From assembly GCA_015178975.1 (NCBI GenBank), contig WHVD01000045.1, forward strand, positions 124,001 through 188,000: a stretch of DNA of 64,000 nt. The letters run 5' to 3'. The notes under the pieces were generated by a model. It worked only from the letters and a program-made list of their open reading frames with translations. It was not told the origin of the DNA and searched no databases. Shown one piece after another: positions 52,944 through 64,000 of this stretch; position 1 is the stretch's first letter, and the number at the start of each line of letters is the position of its first letter. A program made the translations under genes and the position numbers. This DNA is from Hysterangium stoloniferum (lineage: Eukaryota; Basidiomycota; Agaricomycetes; Hysterangiales; Hysterangiaceae).

Positions 52944-54419
52944 GAGCAGGGCGTATCAATACATGGGCCAGAACGTGAATTCCTCACTGCAATTCGCCAA
53001 GGAAATGAGAAGGGTGAACAGGAGGAAGCGGTGATCAAGGCAGTGAAGGAACTCCGGAAATCTGGTGGCCGATCTATCAGATTAATGGAATGGTCAGAGG
53101 AAGATGGATTGGTGTTGTATCAGGGTAAAATATATGTCCCAACTGACCCAGAACTGAGGCGTAGGATTGTGGAACAGCACCATGACTCTCGGGTTGATGG
53201 CCATGCAGGATGATGGAAGACTTTAGAGCTAGTAAGTCGCAACTTCTGGTGGCCAGGCATATCACGATATATAGGGCAATATGTCAAGACCTGTGACACA
53301 TGTATACGCACCAAGTTCCAGCGTCAAATGCCAATTGGGGAATTACACCCAAACTCCACACCAGCAGACCGATGGGATACAACCAGTGTTGACTTCATAG
53401 TTGACCTACCTGAATCTCAAGGATATGATTCAGTTATGGTAATTGTAGATCTCATGACAAAGCGGGGACATTTCCTGCCCACACACAAAACTGTTGACTC
53501 TGTGGGTGCAGCTCAGATCTTTTTCAAGGATGTGTGGAAGCATCATGGACTCCCACAGAGAATCATCTCAGATTGTGGATCACAGTTTGCAAGCCATTTC
53601 ACTCGGGAATTATATCGGCTCCTTGGGATTCAACCAGCCTATTCCACAGCCTACCACCCTCAAACTGATGGACAAACTGAACGAGTCAACCAAGAGCTTG
53701 AGACATATCTACAGATTTTTGTGAATCAGCGCCAATCAGATTGGGTTGACCTTCTCCCACTTGCAGAATTTCAATACAACAACCATATCCATGCATCTAC
53801 ACAACAGACACCATTCATGTTAGACTGTGGACGTCATCCATGAATAGGTTTTGAACCAAACCTTCGATCCAGCAAGGTGGAATCAGCAAACGATTTTCGA
53901 GATCGAATGGCTGAAACTCTTTAGGAGGCAAAAGCAGCATTGGCTAAAGCAAAGGACGAGATGACAAAGTACTACAACCGTCGGCAAACCCCAGCACCAA
54001 ACTTCAAGGCAGGAGACCAAGTTTTCCTAGATGCCAGTGATATTCAAATGGCCCAACCCTCAAAGAAGCTTTCACACCTTCAGTTAGGACCATTCAAGAT
54101 ACTTGAACAGGTCTCACCAATTGCCTATAGGTTGGAACTGCCCAAGTCAATGAATAGACTCCACCCAGTATTCAATGTGGTGAAACTGACACCAAAAATT
54201 GAGGATCCAATCATTGGCCACCATTCTCAACCACCACCAGATCCAATAGTAGTGGAAGGAGAAGTGGAGTATGAAGTTGAGAAGGTATTGGATAGTAGAT
54301 GGAGATATGGGCGAATTGAATACCTCATAAAATGGCAAGGCTTTGGCATGGAACATAATAGCTGGGAACCAGGATATATGGTATTCGCTCCCACCCTGAC
54401 AGCAGACTTCCACACATGA
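52944..54419 (+). pseudogene. Gypsy integrase and chromodomain
   Basis: Integrase zinc region (VEQHHDSRVDGHAG, VKTCDTC) with TGA at 53211-53213. Core DDE residues in SVDFIVDLPES, IISDCGSQF and QTDGQTERVNQ; Cys replaces the usual Arg in the second (CGT to TGT type). TGA 53841-53843 and TAG 53922-53924 split it. Frame 53940-54419 has the integrase C-terminal LGPFKILEQVSPIAYRLELP and a chromodomain (YEVEKVLDSRWR, EYLIKWQGF, NSWEP). Confidence 0.88.
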
Positions 54420-55524
54420 CATTTCTATAATGGGAAGATAGTCGGTGCTTTTGTCTGTTATGGTTGTGGTGGGCAGGATGAAATGATGTCATGTTGCGAC
54501 GCACGGTTGTAACCAGAATTCAATGCAACCTCTGATCGCCGTGAGCTCCTCTACAGATAGTTGACGCACGTGGCAGATCGCTTCCACGATATACACAAGG
54601 CCGAAAATGTGTGAGGGATAATGAAATTTTATTAGATAACGGGCGATGTGTATGATAAATGTCGATGCAACCTCATCAAAGTTGGTGTGCAGCGGTGACT
54701 TGACTAAAATATTGTAAAGTGATGACATTATTGCAGATGACGTGTCTCCCTCTGTCCAATGAATGCCGGGACAACACAGGAAGGCCCAAGCCAAAGATGT
54801 CATAAGCTGGGTAGTGTGACCTTTGCTGCTTCGCCGCATATGAACTGAAGGCACCAAGTACTGATTTAAAACCATCCATGCTCGTTTCCGAATTTGAGGT
54901 GGGTATGTGGGCCTACAAAGGACGTGAGTATTTCCAGTGTATTCAACGATTGACGCTAAGGTATCCCTACCTCGCTAATTCAACATTCTCTTGAACTAGT
55001 CTTCCCAATCTTGGCGGGGTGAGATGCTTGTGTAGAATCTTGCTGCAGGCACTGTCTTGAGACAATTGACTCATAATTTCTTTGAATATTGTCAGCTTTG
55101 CCATCAGTGAAGCTTTCTTCGCACTGTGGAGGACATCTTCACAACAGTAGGTGGGTCATGGTAGGTCGTTTCTCCTTGACACTGAAATGTGCCTCATCTG
55201 ACACAGATCACGCTGGAAATAGCATTATATTTTACTCACCAACTCGTCAACCCAGACCTCTATATGGTTTGCAGACAGTCGTATATGCCGCTCATCATCG
55301 GGGGCCCGATAACACAAATAATGACCAGGTTCATTACAGCGCCATCGTTCTTGAAGCTTCTCCCTGAATATCTCTCTTATCCGCTTCTGAATTATCTGGT
55401 CCCGTTGCTCTGAACTCAACACATCTGGGGAAACTAAAGGTGGTAGCTCCTCAATGTCTTCAAGATACATCCCAGCCATAGCCGAATCGTCATTCTCCAG
55501 AGTCGTCTCGTTGAAAGGAGACAT
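54420..55524 (-). pseudogene. A7, A-gene copy with exon 2 deletion
   Basis: Exon 1 (55240-55524) is open: MSPFNETTLENDDSAM, EELPPLVSPDVLSSEQ, QERWRCNEPGHYLC, EVWVDE. The W61-G-C63 of A6 is W-R-C here. Exon 2 has lost its middle at about 55130, keeping only CQGET...HDPP and the KASLMAKLTIFKEIM..PRLGRLVQE end. Intron 2 lies near 54908-54966. Exon 3 frame 54489-54875 covers MVLNQYLVPSVHMRRSSKG, TNFDEVASTFIIHIARY and EELTAIRGCIEFWLQPC. It is cut on the left by the Gypsy element before the family stop. Confidence 0.75.
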
Positions 55525-55990
55525 TAGTGGGTAGCAGTCTTACTTGCACTAGAAGGAGGTACCTCGTATTGATGCCGCCATCGGTCGGAGAGTTAATTCC
55601 ACCAAGGGACAGCCTTATGGCCCGTGCTTACACAGATACACAGCATTTCATTCCTGCCTTCGTACATATGGTTCCTTCACCATCCTTGAACCTTATAGGC
55701 TCCAGTGTAACAAGGATACCTTGCTACTTCTTATGCCTTCCACTGAAGGCTCACACAGCATCTAATATAGTTTAATCGATTGTCACCTCATAGTATAGTG
55801 TGTCTAGCATTCTCGAGCGTCAGAGTTGAAAGTAAAACGGCCTTTCTGATATCGAGAAGTGACATTGTTATGGATGATATAAATGCAGTCCAGAGCGATG
55901 CTCGGCTTTTCTGATATCAAGAAGTGACATTGCCATGTATAATATAAATGCAGTCCAGAGTGATGCTTATCGGTTGCTGCCTTCAGGTTG
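55525..55990 (-). promoter_or_regulatory. Upstream region of A7 with a 65-bp tandem duplication
   Basis: The A upstream block, but the TATA-like box is lost ('ggcatcaatacgagg' in place of 'gccataaaagc'). At 55843-55972 the segment 'cttttctgatatc.agaagtgacatt ... gcagtccagag' occurs twice in tandem. Confidence 0.45.
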
Positions 55991-56600
55991 GCGCTGCCAG
56001 CCTCAGGCTTTGTCCAGGGAGATTACACACGTCCTGTTTAATTTGACAGACTTTTACCGAGGAGACACCCAGGGTAAGTGATGGCCCAGTCCCGCTAATG
56101 GTAAGCAACGTGATTTCTTCATTCGCCCTCGCCACATCCTGGATTGTGACGAATCCATCCGGCTGTGTTTTAACAGATTCTAACTATATTCCCGTGTCAG
56201 GAAACACTTACTTACAGCTAGGCCTATTATCATCCTGTCTGTCTGAGTGCAATGTTTCGCCCTAGGCTAACACTACTGATGCGTGGACATTGCTCTTTGA
56301 AGCGTCGATGACAAGGTAGATCAACCATTGTGACACCCTGTAGCTCCATGTATTGCAGGTGGATCTCTTCCGGTATGTAAAGATTCACCATGCTGGGCTA
56401 TGCTTACACATTCCCCTTTTCTCCCATATTTCTGCACCCTTTGTTGCTACCCATTCCACTATGCCCATTCAGGTCACTGTGACGGTCCCTCTTCATTCCC
56501 ACACAATGGTCATTCATCGCAGCTCTGCATTTGACACCCCAATCCATCCTTCATTTTCTCATTTTTGCTGATTTCTCAGTGAAGGAAAGGACCAGGCACT
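55991..56600 (-). repeat. E-module beside A7
   Basis: Minus-strand E-module ending in 'ttctcatttttgctg'. It keeps an uninterrupted 'ggggtgtcaaatgcagag' site (complement at about 56526-56545), the empty site matching the foldback element's target. Its distal end passes into a C-module. Confidence 0.5.
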
Positions 56601-58010
56601 CTAAGTCTATATGAACCTCTAAGCTGATCATTGGTTATTGTCATAAACGAATGAGCGGAATATATGAGCTTGCCAAGGAAATGCATCATAATGTTATGGC
56701 TCTCAGATAATCTCAAGTGCAGTAGGATAACAACAAAATCGTTCCTCAAAATCTCTTTGGGATGACTAACAGACAAAAATATTTCTTTGGAATACCATTG
56801 GGATCACTCTTGATGACAATTATACTTTGGTATGCTCCTGAAAATGACAGCAACTGCTGTCAAAGCTGTATCATCCACACAATTCTCATTAGCAATGCAT
56901 TCCAGAGTCTCCGTGAGCTAATAAGTGACTGTATGAACTCTTGACCCGACTCAAATGATGTAGGTTTATGCAACTATTAATGCCTCCAAAGTGAGCCAAA
57001 AAAAAAAGAAAAAGGAAAAGATATTATTTTCTTCCTGGTTTGCTTTCAATATACCAGTGAAGGGTGTGGTCACCATGCAAAGGAAGGAATGAAGGAGGGA
57101 AACTAAATTCCCAAGACACTCAAGGCTGAACCTGTTCAGTGATGAGCTGTGCATTGTGTAAGGAGACAAATGAGAATGGTGAGTGGATTGAGCTTGAGAG
57201 CTGTGGTACATGCAGATTCCAGGTCAGATGGTCCAGCTATTAGTTCAGCATAACAGCAATTATTCCTTTGATAGCCAACACATGTGGTCAATATGGTCTC
57301 CAAGTCATTTGCATCAGAAATGGATTGGTGATGTAATTTCATGCACAAATGAAAGACAATACTGGAAGGGAAAAGATAGTGAGTATAGTGTACTAAGGAC
57401 TCCATGAGTGAAGAAACCACCCTAGTTAATGTGAGTGGAGAGCAGTGCCATGTTATCATTAATTTGAAGAATGTTTGTGTAAGCCTGGCCCCCCAGGCAT
57501 ACCAGTGGACCTTGAGTTACTTATGTAACCATCCTGTTTTTCTCTGCTGCCCAGCCATGTATCCTGTTTGTTAGTTCATCAAGCAATACACTGTGGTCCT
57601 ATCAACCCATGCGACCCGGACCCAGTGAGCCTATTTGATGACAGGCTTCCAGTTTGTAAGGCAACAAATTTCCAATACAGTGAGTCCCATGTCAGAACAT
57701 GAGTATGAAACCCAAGGATGGCATACTTATATTTATTCCATCTACCATGATCTTCAATAGGTTTAAAAGGCCTTGTTTATTCCAAGGTTTTGGGCTATAA
57801 GATCACTGATCCTGGAGATTGAACATGGATTTTGAAGATAAGACCAGTGTGAATGAGACAAACATTGTCATGGATCAGTGATTGTTCCCAATGTTCTTTG
57901 TGATTCTTCATGGACTTGTTTCGTGCGATCCTAGCTAACTGACATGGGAACTGAGGTGGGGAGGCTTCTTCTTGACTTGATAGTGGTATTCTATTTGAGG
58001 TGATGGTCAT
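56601..58010 (-). repeat. C-module copy 3, split by solo LTR
   Basis: Minus-strand C-module. Frames 56966-57211 and 57136-57459 carry SLLHSFLCMVTTPFTGILKA, the A-rich complement of the T-rich tract (about 57000-57020), THYLFPSSIVFHLCM and HHQSISDANDLETIL. The LTR at 57479-57651 interrupts it. The order matches 18206-19352. Confidence 0.55.
57479..57651 (+). mobile_element. Solo LTR, 173 bp, TSD GTTTG
   Basis: Starts TGTAAGCCTGGCC and ends GGCTTCCA, flanked by GTTTG at 57474-57478 and 57652-57656. It shares its start with the LTRs at 29546 and, inverted, 6559. C copies at 18360 and 26420 lack it. Confidence 0.85.
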
Positions 58011-58835
58011 GAATGAATTGGATGTGGTTCTAGCTATGACTATGACTTGCCAATATATTCAATGTGTTTGAGAATAATGTGAAGGAACTGTAAAGCATGT
58101 AGAGCATGCTGCGATGGAAAAGTGGCTGTATGCACTCGGAAATTGGATCAAACTTCTATGTGGCTTGAAAATACGGTTACAAAGCGAGTTAAGGAAAGAT
58201 CAATAGGATCATGCTCCTGCTGGTCTGGTTGAGATATGAAGACAAATGATTAAAATTCAAGTCGAATTGATCGAGTAAGACCTTCTCCTGGGCAACCATA
58301 TATGGTCAAAACTGAGACCACGTTAGATTGAGACGATACGGACGCACCAGTGAAGGGTGTCGATGCATCAGAAGGCAATGGCGGTGAGAACTAGACCTTC
58401 ATAGTAGATCGTAGATCTTTCGTTGATTGAGCCACGGATCGCGTGACAATGGATAAGGCAAGAAATGAGAATGGCGGTGGTATTGAAGCTGCGTACACGC
58501 GAGTCCAGGGTCTGAAAATCCAGCTATCAGGATCAGAGTAACCCCGATTATTTCTTCGGCACATAATGTAGCAACTTTGTTCGATGTGAGGATGGAAACG
58601 TAGATTATGGATTGTGAGGTACTGTGAGTCTTTGTCAATGTCAAAACTGACATCTGGCAGTGCCTCCTTGGCTAGCACCATTATAGCGACTAACTCACCA
58701 GCATTAATTTGATAAAACTGCCCCTCATAGTTATATTCCAGTAGTTATCTTTCGGAAAATGGAGACGTAAGTCGAATTCGTCAATGCTACCGACACATCA
58801 ATAAAAGGTATAGCGACTACGCACAGGAAAGAACA
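58011..58835 (-). repeat. C-type T/D sequence and V-module, inverted
   Basis: The inverted counterpart of 25342-26205. Frames 58391-58681 and 58399-58653 contain VLAKEALPDVSFDIDKD and EEIIGVTLILIAGFSD. The rest (58011-58380) corresponds to GKVLLDQF-like and T-like sequence. Confidence 0.5.
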
Positions 58836-58840
58836 GGTAA

Positions 58841-59113
58841 TGTAATCCTGTTCGTCTTACCACAAGCACACATCATCGATCAGTTACACATGGACTGACA
58901 CAACCCTCCTTTCCATCCATCAGACCGCCCCTTAATTCAACCGGACCGCCCTCTGTTTCCTAACCTACATCACAGCCCCAATTACCCTGGGTTCATCACG
59001 AATTATGAGTAGAGATCGGTATTTTTGTATCTTACAACAGCTGCGAATACTCAACAGAGAAACCTAGTCCTGTCCGCTACCGACCGAGTGAGGCTGATAC
59101 CAACAGCCTTACA
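58841..59113 (+). mobile_element. Solo LTR, 273 bp, TSD GGTAA
   Basis: Starts TGTAATCCTG and ends CAGCCTTACA, flanked by GGTAA at 58836-58840 and 59114-59118, inside the V-module. The last 50 bases ('tagtcctgtccg...gtgaggctgatacc') match the end of the 29546 LTR. Confidence 0.88.
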
Positions 59114-59118
59114 GGTAA

Positions 59119-59369
59119 CGATAACCAACGTTCAAGAGTTTGATGTACCTTGTCTTTCATATTGGATTGAATCAAATGTCCTTTCGCTACTACTCGAAAT
59201 AACACAATTCAAAACATTACAATCGGTAGAATGAACTCCAGTGAACAAAAATGAAAGCAGTACGGGAAATGTTGGGATAGCCAGTAAAATACATTGTCGT
59301 GGCGTGGGTCTTCTTCAGTTCTGAGTTGATAAGTGATTCCCCCTGACATCACCACGAGCTACGTCTGGC
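59119..59369 (-). repeat. V/T remnant
   Basis: Continues the inverted V-module after the LTR. The opposite strand encodes VTITNVQEFDVPCLSYWIES in a short frame that runs out of the LTR. A T-module end follows. Confidence 0.4.
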
Positions 59370-60299
59370 TTATCTAAGGTGAATGCTCACGACAATGTGA
59401 AGATGTGTCGGTGTCTTGATCATGGTGTTGTCCAATGGCTTGGCCCGGCTCTTTGGTCTCCCAAACAAATGAGACGAGAATAACGGTGGGACAGCTTCTT
59501 TGAGACGTCCTAGTGGTATTCGATTGACATTGTTATCGCTAGTATATGCGATGTTATTTAACCGAGTAGTCCTCGGAATAAATACAACACCATCCCTACT
59601 CGCTAAATCAACACTCTCCTGAACTAGTCTTCCCAGTCTTGTGAGCGTAAGATGCTTGTGTAGAAACTTGCTAAGGGCACCGTCCTCTTGAGCCAATCGA
59701 CCCATTATTTGCCCGTATATTGTCAGCTTTGCCATCAGTGAAGCTTTTTTTGCACTGTGAAGGACTTTGATCCCAACCTTTTCCAAACCGACTCCACAGT
59801 AATATCCTGGGCTAATTTCAATACTTGATGATGTCAGAATCCGTGAGATTATTCCCCAGTCATCGGCATCACTGCGATACGGGCTGAGGTTGGAGGTCGT
59901 ATTCGTGGATATCTTAACAACATTCGGTGGGTCATGGCAGCCCGTTTCTCCTTGACACTGAAATGGGCAGCATGTGACACAGATCACAGGGAAATAGCAT
60001 TGTACTTTACTCACCCACTCGTCAACCCAAATCTCTACATGGCTTTCAGACAGTTGTATGTGGTGCTCGTCATCGGGGGCCCGATAACATAAATCATGGC
60101 CAGGTTCGTTACAACCCCATCGTTCTCGAAGCTTTTCCCTGAACATCTCTCTCATCCCCGTCTTAATGATGTGGTCCCGATGCTCTGCACACAATACACC
60201 TGGGGAAATTAAGGGTGGTATCTCCTCAACGCCTTCAAGGTAGGTCTGATCCGTTGCCTCATAGTGATTTCCCAGAGTTTTCTCGTTGAAGGCAGACAT
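59370..60299 (-). CDS. A8, chimeric A-gene frame, 309 residues if intron 1 is retained
   Basis: ATG 60299. Exon 1 (60015-60299) and exon 2 (about 59596-59957) are open. Intron 1 (59958-60014, 57 bp) has GT...AG but no in-frame stop, unlike most sisters, so the frame passes through it. At about 59594 the intron-2 donor is lost (GCGAGTAGGG instead of GCGAGGTAGGG). The sequence jumps into T-module DNA, adding about 75 residues (GVVFIPRTTRLNNIAYTS, LFGRPKSRAKPLDNT). Exon 3 is missing. Residues H and W of the exon 1 Cys/His segment are kept. It could be a truncated or fused gene, or just a pseudogene with a long chance frame; expression would decide. Confidence 0.45.
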   Translation of the reverse strand: MSAFNEKTLGNHYEATDQTYLEGVEEIPPLISPGVLCAEHRDHIIKTGMREMFREKLRERWGCNEPGHDLCYRAPDDEHHIQLSESHVEIWVDEWVSKVQCYFPVICVTCCPFQCQGETGCHDPPNVVKISTNTTSNLSPYRSDADDWGIISRILTSSSIEISPGYYCGVGLEKVGIKVLHSAKKASLMAKLTIYGQIMGRLAQEDGALSKFLHKHLTLTRLGRLVQESVDLASRDGVVFIPRTTRLNNIAYTSDNNVNRIPLGRLKEAVPPLFSSHLFGRPKSRAKPLDNTMIKTPTHLHIVVSIHLR

Positions 60300-60640
60300 T
60301 TGTGCGTAGCAGTCGTGCTTACACTAGGAGGTGCCGGGTTTTTAATAGCGCCGCCAGTCGCAATGTTCTACAGCCTTGTGGCTGTGCTTACACAGGATTT
60401 ACAGTCGCCTTCATAACCAAAATCCCCTCACCTTCCTTGAACCATTTGGGCTCCACTAAACTTAGTTATCTTACTAATTTCTTACGCCTGCCGCTGACGG
60501 CTCACACAGCATTCAATAATAGTTTAGGCAATTGTCACCACATAATATAGTATTTCGGACATTATTGCGCGTCAAAGTTGAAAGCAAAACGGCTTTTCAT
60601 TCGAGGCGTGGCATTGCCATGGATAATATAAATGCAGTTC
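60300..60640 (-). promoter_or_regulatory. Upstream region of A8
   Basis: Complement of the A5 upstream block, with the A-rich 'tattaaaa' box at about 60340-60347. A long tail runs to the E-module boundary. Confidence 0.45.
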
Positions 60641-61700
60641 AGAGCTATACTTCCCGGCTGCTGCTTTCAAGTTGGCGTTGTCAACCTCAAACTTTTTCTG
60701 GCGAGAGTGTGCGTTGCCTGTTTAATTTTATCAAACTTTCAACAAGTTAATGGTAAGCAACGTGATTTCTTCCTTCACCCATGCCATATCATTGGGCTTG
60801 ACTTTTGTGCAACGTCTGAACAAGACAAAGAGTGATGTAAGACCAAAGTTCTCATTGTAGATTTTATTGAAGTACATAAGAGTCTGGTTTGGAATTATTT
60901 TGATTATGGCTTGTCCATCAGAATTTTTATTGAGACACTGCACATATAATCGCGTCATCATACTTACTTACAACTAGCTTTATTATTACCTGGATGGCCG
61001 AATGGAATTTATTATTTGATGCCACGATGACAACGTAGGTTGATAATTGTGACCCACCTGTAACTTGAACTATTGTAGGTGGAGTTTTTCCGATATGTAA
61101 AGATTCACCATGCCCGGCTGCGCTTACTCTCGCCTTTTTTTTCCATCGCACCTGCCCCTTTGTTGCTGCCCACACCACTTTGAGTTCATTTTCTCGTGTT
61201 TCGTGATTGTTAGTCAGGGAAATAATGAAGTTTGTGGGTCCATACGAACTTCTTTGTTGATCAATGGCTATTATCATCACCAAATGGGTAGAAGACACAG
61301 TGCTTGCCAAGGTAATGCATCATAATACAATGACTCTGGCGCAAATCTTCAGTGCAGTAGAACAATAACACACATATTTTTTTCAGAATACAATTGGGAC
61401 CACTCTCGACGACAATTAAACTTCAGTGTCCGAGGGCCAGACTAACAATGACAGGAACTTCATTTCAAGACAGTGGCATTGGTCACACCCGGATTGGTTT
61501 AAACATTCCTGATCAGGTCGTCTCCGTTCGGTTCAAAAATGGACCAGCAATAATTGTTCCCGGTGAGATGAACACATGTAGTCCTACAATATATATAACT
61601 ATTAGTCACAACCACGAATCCTACAAATTAAGAAATGATTGTACGTGCTCTGAAATTGCCCCAAACTACGCAGGTTTATCCAACTTCTACTCGCCCTCCA
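60641..61700 (-). repeat. E-module, inverted and uninterrupted
   Basis: Counterpart of 28941-30330 without the LTR (empty site near 61075). Minus frame 60927-61310 spans DQQRSSYGPTNFIISLTNN and SAAGHGESLHIGKTPP. The distal part (61394-61711, complement) corresponds to the LEPVQD-type start. Confidence 0.5.
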
Positions 61701-62058
61701 AAGCGAGTTAAACAAGGGGAATCATGGGACCCTCCTGTTAGTTTGTTCCAAGTATGTTGGCGTTATCTGAGTAGAAATCGTGTCGAGTTATGGAGCAGCA
61801 CCTTCGCCAGGTCAAACAAGAATTAGGACGCCATTGAGATTCCGAGCTGTGGTCCACGTGAATTCAATGTCAGAAGATCCAGTTACTGCCCCCAGCATGA
61901 CAGCAAGTAGTTTTTCCCCAGCCGACAATCGAGGTCAATATGGGCTCGTTTCAGTCAGAATTAGACTGGAGAGGTAATTTAATGCTCAAATATAAGACAG
62001 TGGTGGAAGAGAAGACCCAGTGAATATCGTATAAAACGGACTCCATGAGCGAGAAACA
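61701..62058 (-). repeat. C-type D-module, inverted
   Basis: Counterpart of 28391-28940. The + strand carries the recurring antisense frame RFRAVVHVNSMSEDPVTAPS (61780-61977). Confidence 0.45.
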
Positions 62059-62362
62059 TTAATCAATGCTCTCGTGAACTAGTCTGCCTAGTTTTGTGAC
62101 AGTTACATTATCGAGCAGGAACCTGTCAAGCCAAGATACTTTGAGGCCATTCCCCAGTCCGCGGCATGGCTGGGATATGGGGCAAGGCAGGATGTGGCTT
62201 TGGTGGACCTCCTGGCATCCTGACCATAGTCGGGGGGTCCTGGTAATTTGTCTCTCCATGGCAATGAAACATCCACTTTGTCAACCATGTAAACAATAAG
62301 GATAATTCATTTTGCACACCTAGAACTAAACTCAAGCCCGCTGTCATTTGAATAATGGCCAT
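62059..62362 (-). pseudogene. B-like exon 2 fragment, inverted
   Basis: Near-identical mirror of 28081-28390: TKWMFHCHGETNYQDPPTMV in one frame, SHAADWGMASKYLGLTGS in another, and KLGRLVHESID. Both copies share the same frame switch, so it predates their duplication. Confidence 0.55.
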
Positions 62363-62880
62363 TCATACTCTGACGACGGAATATCGGTGATATGTAAGCG
62401 TGTCCTCGAACTCTTACTGATAGGTATCGCTGGACATCTAATGTCGGACTGTTTTCTATCAAGGGATTATGATCATCGCCTCTGGATTCCTCAGTTCTAC
62501 AGCACGAACAGGCTTAGGATGTTTCAAGCGTACTTTGGGGCTATGTCTAACCTTGCATCAAAGATTTGCTGAAAGAAATTGTTGTCTTGTCATGTCGAAT
62601 CCCACGGGAAATATGCCCCTGCAGCATCACGGTAAGGCTTTGAACGGAGGGAATACTTTAGGGAATCAGCCCAACACTGACTGGAATAACCCCCCTCTCC
62701 AAAGATTTTTAGGATCTTTGGTAGAGCCTTATTTTATATAAACTCCAACAATCATCCATTGAATCCTTATAAGAGTTAAAATTGGTTAGGGATCTTTTAA
62801 GGTCCTAAATTTCATTGAATTCTAAGCCCTGCAATCACATGTTAGAACCTTATAGCTGTTCCGAGTACCTATGACTCTCA
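62363..62880 (-). repeat. Duplicated non-coding segment, inverted
   Basis: Mirror of 27571-28080 with few differences ('gttccgagtacctatgact', 'aaggctttgaacggagg'). No gene. Confidence 0.5.
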
Positions 62881-64000
62881 GACAATCTCAAGTGAAGCAG
62901 GATAACAACAAAATTATGTCTTGGGAATACCATTTGGATCACTCTTGGCGACAATTATACTTTGGTATGCTGCTACCAGACCGAAAACGACAGTAATTCC
63001 AAGACAGTGGCAATGGTCGAGCTCGGTCTCAGACTGGTTCAGAAACAGTCTAGGAATATTTGCTGCCATGAGACGTATATATATAGTCTTACAATATATT
63101 CAATTATTAGTCACAAAACACAAAGCCCTACAAAGCCAAAGGTATCATCGATACAATTCTCGTCAGCAATGAATTCCAGAGTTGCAGTGACCATAAGAAG
63201 TGATTGAATAAGATTTCAACCCGACTCAAATGATGTAAGTTTATGCAACTATTAATGCCACCAAAGTGAGCGGAAAAAAAAGGAAAAAGGAAAAAGGAAA
63301 GATATTATCCTCTCCCTTGCTTGCTTTCAATATACGAGTAAAAGGTGTGGCCACCGTGCCAAGGAAGGAATGAGGGATAAAAACTAAATTCCCAAGAGAT
63401 TCAAGGTTGAACCGGTTTGTTGATGAGCTGCACATTGTCCCTTACTATGTAAGGAGACAAACAAGAATGGTGAGGGGAGAGCGCTTGAGAGCTGTGGTAC
63501 ACGCAGATTCTGGGTCAGATAATCCACCTATTAGTTCAGTATAACCGCAATTATTCCTTGAGAGCCAACACTGGTGGTCAATATGATCTCCCAGTCATTT
63601 GCGTCAGAAATGGACTGGTGAGGGAACATGCACGAATTAAAGACAATACTGCAAGATAAAAGATGGTGAACATAGTGTATTAAGGACTGCACAAGCAAGG
63701 AAACCACCCAAGTTGATGTGAGTAGAGAGCAGCACCGTGTGATCATTGAAGAAGGTTGGCAAGGCGAAAATTTTCCACGACAGTGATTGCTATGTCGAAA
63801 AATGAATATGACCCCCCAAGGATGCCATATTTATGTTTATTCCATCCACCACAATATTGAATATGGGTTAAAGACCCTTGTGTATTGCGAGGTTTTGGGG
63901 TATAAGATCGCCGACCCTGGAGATTGAACATGGATTTTGAAGATAAGATTCGCGTGAATAAGAGAAATGTTGTCATGGATCAGTGATTAATCCCACTGTT
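62881..64000 (-). repeat. C-module copy 4, running off the window
   Basis: Mirror of 26206-27570 without the solo LTR. Frames 63241-63435 (HSFLGTVATPFTRILKASKG) and 63531-63746 (STWVVSLLVQSLIHYVHH) match. The duplication continues past the window end. Confidence 0.55.

Larger units (their letters stand above)
49627..54419 (+). mobile_element. Chromodomain Ty3/gypsy element, LTRs missing
   Basis: Gag, protease, RT, RNase H, integrase and chromodomain occur in Ty3/gypsy order with at least eight stops or frameshifts. No LTR is seen on the left, and on the right A-gene sequence begins one base after the last stop. This may reflect truncation on both sides. The chromodomain suggests a chromovirus clade that integrates in heterochromatin. 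Confidence 0.92.

Noticed and set aside
54420..54425. 3' LTR of the Gypsy element
   Set aside because: Sequence directly after the chromodomain stop is A-gene exon 3 ('tttctataatgggaagatag'), as in the A6 region at about 34202.

Overview
The window looks like a transposon-rich accessory stretch of a filamentous fungal genome, most likely an Agaricomycete. The reasons are spliceosomal introns of 54-57 bp with GT...AG ends, Copia and chromodomain Gypsy (Ty3) retrotransposons of the type common there, and no bacterial gene layout. I saw no tRNA, rRNA or housekeeping gene.

Most of the 64 kb is one degenerate, repeatedly duplicated, unrecognised gene family. I use these labels. A-gene: three exons, eight loci (A1-A8) starting near 4727+, 10386+, 16260+, 22027+, 30710+, 35449-, 55524- and 60299-. 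B-gene: an older paralogue of A. C-module: a third, more diverged derivative. D-module: decayed sequence downstream of A that still aligns with B and C. T, V, W and E: further repeated modules between the genes. A complete unit of about 5.5 kb runs E, A upstream region, A, D, T, V, B. E resembles the start of B, so the unit itself looks like an old tandem duplication. All units left of about 32.33 kb lie on the + strand and all units right of it on the - strand. Only A6 (34131-35449, -) keeps an uninterrupted spliced frame (401 codons); every other A copy is broken.

Mobile elements interrupt the array. There is a complete Copia element (38767-43334, 173-bp LTRs, 5-bp target duplication). A second Copia element (from 43366) contains a TIR element and a 600-bp solo LTR, carries an internal inversion and is truncated. 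A chromodomain Gypsy element without LTRs lies at 49627-54419. Two partial Copia 3' ends lie near 48.5-49.1 kb, and seven solo LTRs each have 5-bp target duplications. A 1.8-kb foldback element (19361-21166) has arms of about 490 bp, G-rich minisatellites and an 8-bp target duplication. Because the array is repetitive, sister copies act as empty sites that confirm many insertion boundaries.

Much of the decay fits transitions at CpG sites (CGA to TGA stops, CG versus CA/TG differences between the Copia LTRs), as expected from deamination of methylated cytosine or a RIP-like process. No function can be assigned to the A/B/C family. Exon 1 of A has a short Cys/His/Trp-rich segment resembling one I associate with uncharacterised fungal proteins. 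Outside A exons 1-3 and the matching B introns, even the coding strand of the conserved modules is uncertain.
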